NCBI GenBank assembly: GCA_934254725.1
Contig: CAKQLR010000013.1
Location: 1 to 44,335, forward strand
Direction of reading: 5' to 3'
Length of the DNA stretch: 44,335 bases
Source: an uncultured Clostridia bacterium
GTDB taxonomy: Bacteria > Bacillota > Clostridia > Christensenellales > Borkfalkiaceae
In this document: one piece after another, positions 7,188 through 13,331 of the stretch
Layout of the letters: every line of letters begins with the position of its first letter
How positions within the stretch are numbered: position 1 is the first letter of the stretch
Notes under the pieces: model-generated
What the model saw: only the letters and a program-made list of their open reading frames with translations
Database searches by the model: none
Told to the model about the DNA's origin: nothing
Made by a program: the position numbers and the translations under genes

Positions 7188-7547
7188 TTAATTTACCGTG
7201 TCCTGACCTCCGAAGCCGAGGCTTATAAGAAGAGCGTCGTTCACCATACTCATCGTAACCGCGGGCAACATGCCTATGCGTTCCTTCAGTCTGCGCTTAT
7301 CTATAGTTCTTATCTGCTCGAGAAGAACTACGGAATCTTTACTTAAACCGTACTGTTCCGCTTCCAGCTCTATATGCGTGGGAAGCTTAGCTTTGTTTAT
7401 TCTGCTTGTAACCGCGGCGGCAATAACGGTGGGGCTGTACTTATTGCCTATATCGTTCTGCACCACAAGTACCGGTCTTACGCCCCCTTGCTCGCTCCCG
7501 ACCACGGGGCTTAAATCGGCGTAATACAATTCGCCACGTTTTATCAT
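7188..7547 (-). CDS. MazF/PemK-family endoribonuclease toxin (EndoA-like)
   Basis: A 119-residue protein of full family length. It starts MIKRGELYYADLSPVVGSEQ, the conserved beginning of Bacillus EndoA-type MazF, with GGVRPVLVVQND after it. Arg24 and Thr47 correspond to the catalytic Arg and Thr of EndoA (family knowledge). It would cut mRNA at short specific sequences. The start follows GGGGGA. In most Firmicutes the antitoxin gene lies immediately upstream and overlaps; here the roughly 200 bases upstream have stops in all minus-strand frames and no small ORF. The toxin is thus either an orphan kept in check by an antitoxin elsewhere or a fixed housekeeping nuclease. Confidence 0.9.
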   Translation of the reverse strand: MIKRGELYYADLSPVVGSEQGGVRPVLVVQNDIGNKYSPTVIAAAVTSRINKAKLPTHIELEAEQYGLSKDSVVLLEQIRTIDKRRLKERIGMLPAVTMSMVNDALLISLGFGGQDTVN

Positions 7548-7626
7548 AATGTCGTCCCCCGAAATAATATTATCGGGATAGCCAAAGCCCCGTTACATTG
7601 TATGTACGCCTTTAAGTTTTAGTTAC

Positions 7627-7655
7627 CCCGCTTAAGATTATTTCCATAAAGCGGG
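7627..7655. promoter_or_regulatory. Inverted repeat upstream of mazF-like gene
   Basis: CCCGCTT (7627-7633) and AAGCGGG (7649-7655) flank 15 bases. It lies in the non-coding leader region of the toxin gene; it could be an operator or an mRNA hairpin. Confidence 0.35.
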
Positions 7656-7690
7656 CTGTATATACATTTGTTTTAAGGAAAATAAAAATA

Positions 7691-7715
7691 TGCCGTTTTT
7701 GTGTGATAAACGGCA
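7691..7715 (-). terminator. Terminator of the sugar kinase operon
   Basis: TGCCGTTT/AAACGGCA stem of 8 bp, followed on the minus strand by TATTTTTATTTT. It lies 36 bases beyond the ROK kinase stop. Confidence 0.65.
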
Positions 7716-7751
7716 CTTTTATATTTTAAAAACTATTTTGCTTTTACTCGG

Positions 7752-8714
7752 TCACGCTTTTTGGCTTGCGGCGATGGAAAGGGCGGCGTAATCGCCTATC
7801 TTTTCGCCTAGCCCCGCCGGCAGAACTTTGACCTTTGCAGGAACGGAAAGGCATTCCTTTTTAATTCTCGCACGCATGGTTTTGTCTATATACTTATGGG
7901 CGCGCATATACACGCCGCCCACGATTATTCTTTCGGGGTTCAGTATATCTATAAGGTAGGAAAGCCCTAAGCCAAAGTAATCGCCTACTTCCGCGAATAT
8001 ATCTTTTGCAAGTTTGCTGCCGCCTTCCGCCGCAATAAACAGCGACTTCGCGGTAATATTTTCAAGCTCTGAAACGGACTTGCAAAAATCGACGGCTTTT
8101 CCTGTCTGAAGCACTTCTCTCACTCTGTTTTTCGCAAGCTGAGCGATGCCGTTTCCGCTGCAAAAACCTTCGAAAGAGCCTATTTTTCCATAGCCGCAGG
8201 GACCCTGACGGTCAAGCCTTATGTGCCCCGCTTCTCCCGCGAAGTTGCTTGCGCCCGTGTAGAGCATGCCGTTTAAAACAAGCCCCGCGCCAAGCCCCGT
8301 GCCGAAGGTTAAAAAGATCATATTGTCGCAACCTTTTCCTGCACCGTACTTCCACTCGGCAACGGCGCAGGCGTCCGCGTCGTTCATAAGGTAGGCTTTT
8401 ATGTTAAGTTTCTTTTTTATGATATCCGTTATGCGAATATTATCCCACCCCGGCAAATTCGGGGGAGACATGATAATTCCTCTTTTCCCGTCGAGAGGAC
8501 CGCCGCAGGAAATGCCGATTGCGGATACGTCCTTGTAAGTTTTGTCAATATCGTTAAGTTCGTCCGTGAGCACGGAGATAAGCTTATCTATAACCTCGTA
8601 AGGAGAGCCTTCCGTTTTAAACTCTCTGCGGTCAAAGATTGCAAGGTCGCCGTTTTTTCCCTTGCCGATGAGCGCGGCGCATTTCGTTCCGCCGATGTCA
8701 AAACCGGCTATCAT
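7752..8714 (-). CDS. ROK-family sugar kinase
   Basis: A 320-residue protein. The chosen start is the ATG at 8714 (MIAGFDIGGTKCAALIG): it has GAGGAGG about 8 bases upstream and overlaps the preceding stop as ATGA. An ATG further upstream would run into the isomerase gene. ROK features visible are the phosphate-binding DIGGTK (6-11), a MNDADACAVAEW segment carrying the catalytic Asp, FGTGLGAGLV, and GEAGHI with the conserved His. The zinc-binding CxCGxxGCxE motif of classical ROK kinases is changed to GPCGYGKIGSFEGFCSG: it keeps one Cys and the Glu but loses the others. The substrate cannot be told from sequence. Genes for a phosphosugar isomerase and a ribokinase upstream suggest a pathway for an unusual sugar. 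Confidence 0.85.
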   Translation of the reverse strand: MIAGFDIGGTKCAALIGKGKNGDLAIFDRREFKTEGSPYEVIDKLISVLTDELNDIDKTYKDVSAIGISCGGPLDGKRGIIMSPPNLPGWDNIRITDIIKKKLNIKAYLMNDADACAVAEWKYGAGKGCDNMIFLTFGTGLGAGLVLNGMLYTGASNFAGEAGHIRLDRQGPCGYGKIGSFEGFCSGNGIAQLAKNRVREVLQTGKAVDFCKSVSELENITAKSLFIAAEGGSKLAKDIFAEVGDYFGLGLSYLIDILNPERIIVGGVYMRAHKYIDKTMRARIKKECLSVPAKVKVLPAGLGEKIGDYAALSIAASQKA

Positions 8715-9349
8715 ATAAGTTCCTCCTCGACGGCGGCGCATACCGCGTGGTACATTACTATATGTTCCTGCTGAATGAGGTAGGTTTCGTCCTTTTTGCT
8801 TAAAAGGCATACATCCGCGAGTTCCTTGAGTTTGCCGCCGCTTTTACCGACGAAAGCGATGACTTTTGCTCCTTTAACTTTTGCTATTTTAGCCGCGTTG
8901 CACACGGGTGCGGAATTTCCTGAAGTGGAAATGCCTACAAAAATATCACCCTCGTTTATGTATGCGTACGCCTGTTGAGAAAAGACGTAATCGCCGCCTA
9001 TATCGTTGTTGACAGCCGTCATTATTCCGCTCTGACTTACAAGGCTGAACGCAGGCAAGCCGGTTTCGGTCTTTTTAACTATTTCTCCGTCGCCAGGGAA
9101 TACGACAAGGAATTTTTCCTCAAAAGCCTTGTCTACGGGTCTCTTTTTCTTAAACGATTTTGCAAACTCGCCTACAATATGTTCTGCGTCAGAAGCGCTG
9201 CCGCCGTTTCCGCAAGCGTACAGGCGATGCCCTGAACGGAAAGCTTCGCACACCGTTTTGGTTGCGGAAATTATCTCGCTTGCATAGTTATTGCCCATGC
9301 CTGATTTTTCAAGCATTTCGTAAATAAGTTTAACGGTAGTTTCTTTCAT
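8711..9349 (-). CDS. GmhA-like SIS-domain phosphosugar isomerase
   Basis: A 212-residue SIS-domain protein close in layout to phosphoheptose isomerase (GmhA). ACGNGGSASDAEH (45-57) is the phosphate-binding loop and GISTSGNS the second sugar-phosphate loop. The residues used by GmhA for metal binding and catalysis have counterparts: His57, Glu61, and the Gln193/His201 pair with the same spacing as in GmhA. It would convert a ketose phosphate such as sedoheptulose-7-phosphate to an aldose phosphate. A few residues near 68-100 form a GmhA-atypical, Lys-rich loop. No heptose kinase or transferase genes are near, so the substrate may be another sugar. The ribosome binding site is AAAGGA. Confidence 0.82.
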   Translation of the reverse strand: MKETTVKLIYEMLEKSGMGNNYASEIISATKTVCEAFRSGHRLYACGNGGSASDAEHIVGEFAKSFKKKRPVDKAFEEKFLVVFPGDGEIVKKTETGLPAFSLVSQSGIMTAVNNDIGGDYVFSQQAYAYINEGDIFVGISTSGNSAPVCNAAKIAKVKGAKVIAFVGKSGGKLKELADVCLLSKKDETYLIQQEHIVMYHAVCAAVEEELI

Positions 9350-9399
9350 TATTATTTTTCCTTTAAATTCGCTGCGTGGGGAAATTCTTTTTTTGAATT

Positions 9400-10266
9400 T
9401 CAGCCTTTATAGTTTTCCGTTTCCTCTCTTGTGGGAATGGATTGCTGAGCGCCCCTGCGGGTGCATGCTATAGAAGCGGCTTTGCTTCCGAAAGCGCAGG
9501 CTTCTTCAAGAGTTTTTCCTTCGGAAAGCCCTACGACAAGTCCTCCGCATAGAGTATCGCCTGCGGCGGTGGTATCTACGGGTTTAACCTTTATGCAAGG
9601 GTAAACTTTTTCGCCGTTTTTGTCTGCGATTTCATAGCCCTTGCCGCCGAGTGTTGTAACTATTTTCTTTATACCTGCAGAGAACAGGCTTTCTTTTCCT
9701 CCGAAAATTTCAAGCTCCGTTTCGTTGGGAGTGATAAGGTCTACGTATTCGAAGTATGCGGAAATTTCTTTGTTCGCGGGGGCGGGGTTGAGTATAGTGA
9801 AAAGCCCTGCTTCCTTAGCCTTTTTTAAACCGTAACCGATAACCGGTATTGGGTTTTCGAGTTGCGTCAGATAAACGTCGCCCGGTTTGGCGTCGGCTAA
9901 AAATTCGTCTATGTCTTTTTCGGTAAGTCTGCCGTTCGCGCCTTTGTCGAGAATAATTCTGTTGTTCCCGTTAGTTATAACGATAACCGCGATGCCTGTG
10001 GAAACGCCTTCTTCGCGACGTATGAAATTTGTATTTACCCCCGCTTTTCTAAGGTTATCGGTCAAAATCTCTCCGAAAGAATCTTTGCCCACAACGCCGC
10101 ACATTTTCACGTTTCCGCCCAAAAGCGCCGCCGCGGTGGCTTGGTTTGCGCCCTTGCCTCCGCCGTTGGTAATAAACTTATCCCCGGTTATGGTTTCGCC
10201 CTCTTTCGGCATATAAGGGGTTTCGATGCACAAATCCATATTCAAGCTGCCTGTTATATAAATCAT
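9400..10266 (-). CDS. rbsK: Ribokinase (PfkB family)
   Basis: A 288-residue PfkB-family kinase. SLNMDLCIETPYMPKEGET is the N-terminal substrate-binding signature. GGGKGANQA (35-43) is the typical ribokinase glycine motif. TTAAGDTLCGG carries the anion hole and the catalytic Asp237; it reads AAGD where GAGD is usual, a mild variation seen in ribokinases. It phosphorylates ribose or a related pentose at O5 with ATP. AAGGAG lies just before ATG, and the start overlaps the stop of the upstream glycosylase by 4 bases (ATGA). It forms an operon with the isomerase and ROK kinase downstream, 50 bases away. No ribose transporter is next to it. Confidence 0.88.
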   Translation of the reverse strand: MIYITGSLNMDLCIETPYMPKEGETITGDKFITNGGGKGANQATAAALLGGNVKMCGVVGKDSFGEILTDNLRKAGVNTNFIRREEGVSTGIAVIVITNGNNRIILDKGANGRLTEKDIDEFLADAKPGDVYLTQLENPIPVIGYGLKKAKEAGLFTILNPAPANKEISAYFEYVDLITPNETELEIFGGKESLFSAGIKKIVTTLGGKGYEIADKNGEKVYPCIKVKPVDTTAAGDTLCGGLVVGLSEGKTLEEACAFGSKAASIACTRRGAQQSIPTREETENYKG

Positions 10267-11129
10267 ATTTTCTCCTTTTCGCCTGCGCCGTCCGCAAGCT
10301 TTTCCAAATTTCTTTTATAGTGAAACATATACTGCTGAAAATATCCGGCGTCGTTTCCGAATAAATTCACAAAATATTTCGATTGCTCGTTCCTGTCGGT
10401 CAGCGTTCCGCCGAAGTGTTCGCGGTAAATTTTATCCATCCACACGTCCACGGGAAAGCTGTCGTATCTGTAAAAACCGAAAAGACTCACGCAGTCCGCT
10501 ACTTTCGGACCTACTCCTTTAAGAGAGAGCAGGCTTTTTTTCAGTTCCGCCGTAGAAAGTTTTTCCGCGTTATCTATAGAAAAATCCCCGTTCGCGATGG
10601 CATTCGCAACGTAAACAATGTACTCCGCGCGGTAACCTAACCCCAAACTTTTATAGAACACCGCATCACGGCTTTTAAGCGCTTCGACCGTGGGAAAAGC
10701 CCTGTATTCGACGCCGCAAAATTTCTTTTTTTCGCCGAGCTCGTCGCACAGTTTTTCTATTATTTTCTTTATCCTCGGAATATTGTTGTTCTGCGAAACT
10801 ATAAACGAGAACAGCGTCTCCGTCGGGTTTTGCCGAAGAAGCCTTACGCCCTTGCCGCCTTCAGCCGCTTTTGTCAGAAAATCGTTCCCGAAAGACAGCG
10901 CTCTTTCGTAAACTTCTTTAAGGTTTCTTTTTAAATCGAAGAACTCTTCAAAGTACAAATCATCGTCCGCGGTGATAACCGTATTGTCGGATACCGTTTC
11001 CGCAAAGCACGCTTTATCCGTAGAAAACACCAGATAACCTGCGTTATAGGGGGTATATCTGAAAATTTGCCCGCAATCCAATGTGTCTTTCACGGAGAAG
11101 AATTCACTCGGCACAACTATCTTTTGCAT
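10263..11129 (-). CDS. OGG1-type 8-oxoguanine DNA glycosylase/lyase
   Basis: A 288-residue base-excision repair enzyme. The N-terminal OGG_N-like domain has the DCGQIFRY signature (18-25). The helix-hairpin-helix-GPD motif reads LKGVGPKVADCVSLFGF, with Lys209 matching the Schiff-base Lys of OGG1 and Asp228 in FPVDVWM matching the catalytic Asp. It would excise 8-oxoguanine opposite C and nick the strand. The start chosen is ATG at 11129. Longer in-frame starts to 11243 lie upstream of the promoter and encode an implausible N-terminus. There is no ribosome binding site: the promoter predicts transcription starting at the ATG. It heads an operon with sugar kinase genes, with no evident functional link. 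Confidence 0.88.
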   Translation of the reverse strand: MQKIVVPSEFFSVKDTLDCGQIFRYTPYNAGYLVFSTDKACFAETVSDNTVITADDDLYFEEFFDLKRNLKEVYERALSFGNDFLTKAAEGGKGVRLLRQNPTETLFSFIVSQNNNIPRIKKIIEKLCDELGEKKKFCGVEYRAFPTVEALKSRDAVFYKSLGLGYRAEYIVYVANAIANGDFSIDNAEKLSTAELKKSLLSLKGVGPKVADCVSLFGFYRYDSFPVDVWMDKIYREHFGGTLTDRNEQSKYFVNLFGNDAGYFQQYMFHYKRNLEKLADGAGEKEKI

Positions 11130-11135
11130 AAGAAA

Positions 11136-11164
11136 ATTATAGCTTATAAAAGAGAAAAAGTCAA
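11136..11164 (-). promoter_or_regulatory. Promoter giving a predicted leaderless mRNA (OGG operon)
   Basis: On the minus strand TTGACT (11164-11159), 17-base spacer and TATAAT (11141-11136). The +1 expected 7 bases after the -10 falls on 11129, the A of the ATG. Confidence 0.7.
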
Positions 11165-11200
11165 TCTTTATAAGGAATACAAATTGACTTTTAATATGAT

Positions 11201-11230
11201 TTGACTTTCGGATATAAAAAGTTGTAAAAT
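11201..11230 (+). promoter_or_regulatory. Promoter of the M42 peptidase gene
   Basis: TTGACT (11201-11206), 18-base spacer, TAAAAT (11225-11230); divergent from the OGG promoter with about 40 bases between the two -35 elements. Confidence 0.6.
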
Positions 11231-11267
11231 ATAGTAAAATCACAAATAAAAAAAGGAATGAGTAAAA

Positions 11268-12311
11268 ATGAACTTCAACGTTGAAAAATATAAAGATTTT
11301 TACTTTGAAACCGCAAAGGAACTTTTGCAGACCCCGAGCCCCAGCGGTTACTATAAGGAGGTTATGGCGGTCGTAAAAGGCTATGCCGAAGAACTCGGCG
11401 CGGAGTTTTCTTTAACGAGAAAGGGCTGCGCGATTCTTTCCGTAAAGGGAAAGGACAGTTCCCGCACGTTGGGGCTTGCTGCTCACTGCGACACTCTCGG
11501 CGCGATGATAAGGGGAATTTCCGCTAACGGCGAACTTACTTTCTCCAAAGTAGGCGGACCGCAACTTCCCACGCTCGACGGGGAATACTGTACGATAATC
11601 ACACGCGACGGGAAAAGATACACCGGAACATTTCTTTCAAAAAGCCCTTCTTCGCACGTTTATCAGGACGCAGCAACCCGCCCGAGGGACGACGCGAATA
11701 TGTACGTTCGCCTTGACGAAAAGGTTAAAAACGCAAAAGACGTGCGCGACCTCGGCATAGAAAGCGGGGATTACGTCTGCATAGACCCGAAAACCACTGT
11801 CACGGAAAGCGATTTTTTAAAGTCGAGATTTATAGACGATAAGGCTTCCGTCGCTTGCTTCATTACGTTGCTTAAAATAATGAAAGAGGAAAACCTCGTT
11901 CCCGAATACGACGTAAAAATGCTTATAACCATGTACGAGGAAGTAGGTCACGGTGCGGCGTACGTTCCCGACGGGCTGTACACGATGCTTGCTGTAGATA
12001 TGGGCTGCGTAGGCAGCGACCTTAACTGCACCGAGTACGACGTTTCCATTTGCGCGAAAGACAGCCACGGTCCGTACGATTACGCGCTTACCTCTTCGCT
12101 TATAGAAAAAGCAAAACAGAATAATTTGTCTTATGCGGTGGACATTTATCCGTTCTACGGAAGCGACGTAGGAGCTATGTGGTCTGCCGGACACGATATT
12201 CCCGGCGCGCTTATAGGTACAGGCGTGCATGCTTCCCACGGAATGGAAAGAACTCATTTCGAAGGCATCAAAAATACGATTTCGTTAATCGGTTTATATC
12301 TCGGATTGTAA
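11268..12311 (+). CDS. M42-family metallo-aminopeptidase
   Basis: A 347-residue cytosolic peptidase of the PepA/YsdC/FrvX (M42) family, which forms large tetrahedral complexes that trim peptides. Metal ligands and catalytic residues visible: His73 (AAHCDTLG), Asp190 in SRFIDDKAS (bridging), Glu224-Glu225 in MYEEVGHG (general base and metal), Asp244 in VDMG and His321/His324 in GVHASHGMERTH. The middle beta-barrel dimerisation insert runs from about 82 to 180. The start has AAAGGAA about 8 bases upstream. It is transcribed alone; a short GC-rich inverted repeat lies downstream (12336-12362). The substrate preference is unknown, and some relatives are endoglucanase-misannotated. Confidence 0.9.
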   Translation: MNFNVEKYKDFYFETAKELLQTPSPSGYYKEVMAVVKGYAEELGAEFSLTRKGCAILSVKGKDSSRTLGLAAHCDTLGAMIRGISANGELTFSKVGGPQLPTLDGEYCTIITRDGKRYTGTFLSKSPSSHVYQDAATRPRDDANMYVRLDEKVKNAKDVRDLGIESGDYVCIDPKTTVTESDFLKSRFIDDKASVACFITLLKIMKEENLVPEYDVKMLITMYEEVGHGAAYVPDGLYTMLAVDMGCVGSDLNCTEYDVSICAKDSHGPYDYALTSSLIEKAKQNNLSYAVDIYPFYGSDVGAMWSAGHDIPGALIGTGVHASHGMERTHFEGIKNTISLIGLYLGL

Positions 12312-12335
12312 TTATAATAAAGAATTTTTTATTCG

Positions 12336-12370
12336 GCCGGACGGGGATTTTCTCTGCCCGGCTAATTTTA
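12336..12370 (+). terminator. Weak terminator after the M42 gene
   Basis: GCCGG (12336-12340) pairs with CCGGC (12358-12362), followed by TAATTTTA. The stem is short with partial internal pairing. Confidence 0.35.
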
Positions 12371-12404
12371 TGGCATGCGGAATTGCTTATTTTCCGTAAT
12401 ATTA

Positions 12405-12433
12405 TTTACAAAGAAAGTATTTTATGGTACAAT
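12405..12433 (+). promoter_or_regulatory. Extended -10 promoter of the patatin gene
   Basis: TTTACA (12405-12410), 17-base spacer ending TGG, then TACAAT (12428-12433). The leader is only about 15 bases and carries a minimal GTAGGT binding site. Confidence 0.6.
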
Positions 12434-12454
12434 ATAATAGTGTAGGTATATGCT

Positions 12455-13264
12455 ATGAGTTTTTTTAACAGATTTTTTAAAGGAAAAACTAAAAAGAAAA
12501 TAGGTCTTGCATTGGGCGGAGGAGGCGCGAAAGGCGCCGTTCACCTCGGTGCGCTGAGGGCGTTCGAAGAGGAAAATCTTCACTTCGATATGATTGCGGG
12601 GACGAGTATCGGCAGTCTTGTCGGCGCGTTGTACGCAAAGGGCTTTTCGTTCAGAGAAATAGAGCAGGTGCTTTCCGGTTGCGGTCTTGACGATATCAAA
12701 CGGCTTGTGCTGGCGCGTCTCGGCGGGGCAGCCATTGACGAGATTATAGAAAGAGCGACGGGGAAGATGGATTTTTCCGACCTTAAAATCCCGTTTTCCG
12801 CAGTTGCTGTGGATTTGACAAACGGAGAGGAAGTCGATTTTAAAGAGGGCAATCTTATTTCGGCAGTGGGCGCAAGCTGTGCCATTCCGCCATTTTTCAA
12901 GCCCGTAACCATTGACGGAAAAAAATACGTAGACGGGGCTTTCAGAAACATTATTCCCTGCGACGTAGTTAAAAATATGGGCGCGGATTTCGTCATCGGC
13001 GTGGATTTATCCGGCGGAAGAACTTCCAACGCGATAAGCAAAAAAGCGCTTGACGACAAGTACCCGGAAAACGGTATACCGTTCTGCAATCCGAGCGAGA
13101 ACGGGTATTCCGCATGCAATCATATAATATGCCCGAACCTTGAAGATTTCAAGGCGACAAGCTTCGGCGCTATAGGGAAAATGTTTGATATAGGCTACTT
13201 TTCCGCAAAAAACGCCGCAGAGGACATAAAAATAAAGCTCAAAGCGAGCGGTTTTAAAATTTAA
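12455..13264 (+). CDS. Patatin-like phospholipase (RssA/YlbK type)
   Basis: A 269-residue serine lipid hydrolase. GGGGAKGAVHLG (21-32) forms the oxyanion hole, GTSIGS holds the nucleophile Ser51, and VDGAF has the catalytic Asp160 of the Ser-Asp dyad (DGA rather than DGG, which is accepted in the family). The N-terminus has 16 residues, rich in Lys and Phe, that could bind the membrane; there is no signal peptide, so it is cytoplasmic or peripheral. Family members hydrolyse phospholipid acyl chains; the physiological role in Firmicutes is poorly known. Its stop lies 67 bases before the ABC transporter start, and no terminator is seen between them, so they may be co-transcribed. Confidence 0.9.
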   Translation: MSFFNRFFKGKTKKKIGLALGGGGAKGAVHLGALRAFEEENLHFDMIAGTSIGSLVGALYAKGFSFREIEQVLSGCGLDDIKRLVLARLGGAAIDEIIERATGKMDFSDLKIPFSAVAVDLTNGEEVDFKEGNLISAVGASCAIPPFFKPVTIDGKKYVDGAFRNIIPCDVVKNMGADFVIGVDLSGGRTSNAISKKALDDKYPENGIPFCNPSENGYSACNHIICPNLEDFKATSFGAIGKMFDIGYFSAKNAAEDIKIKLKASGFKI

Positions 13265-13331
13265 ACAATATTTTAACGCATTACCCGCCTTTATCGCATA
13301 TAAACAAAGGATTTTACAGGAGGCTTAACAT

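Noticed and set aside
8714..8810. Longer N-terminus for the ROK kinase
   Set aside because: The extension lies inside the isomerase gene, and the shorter start has a strong ribosome binding site and matches the family N-terminus.
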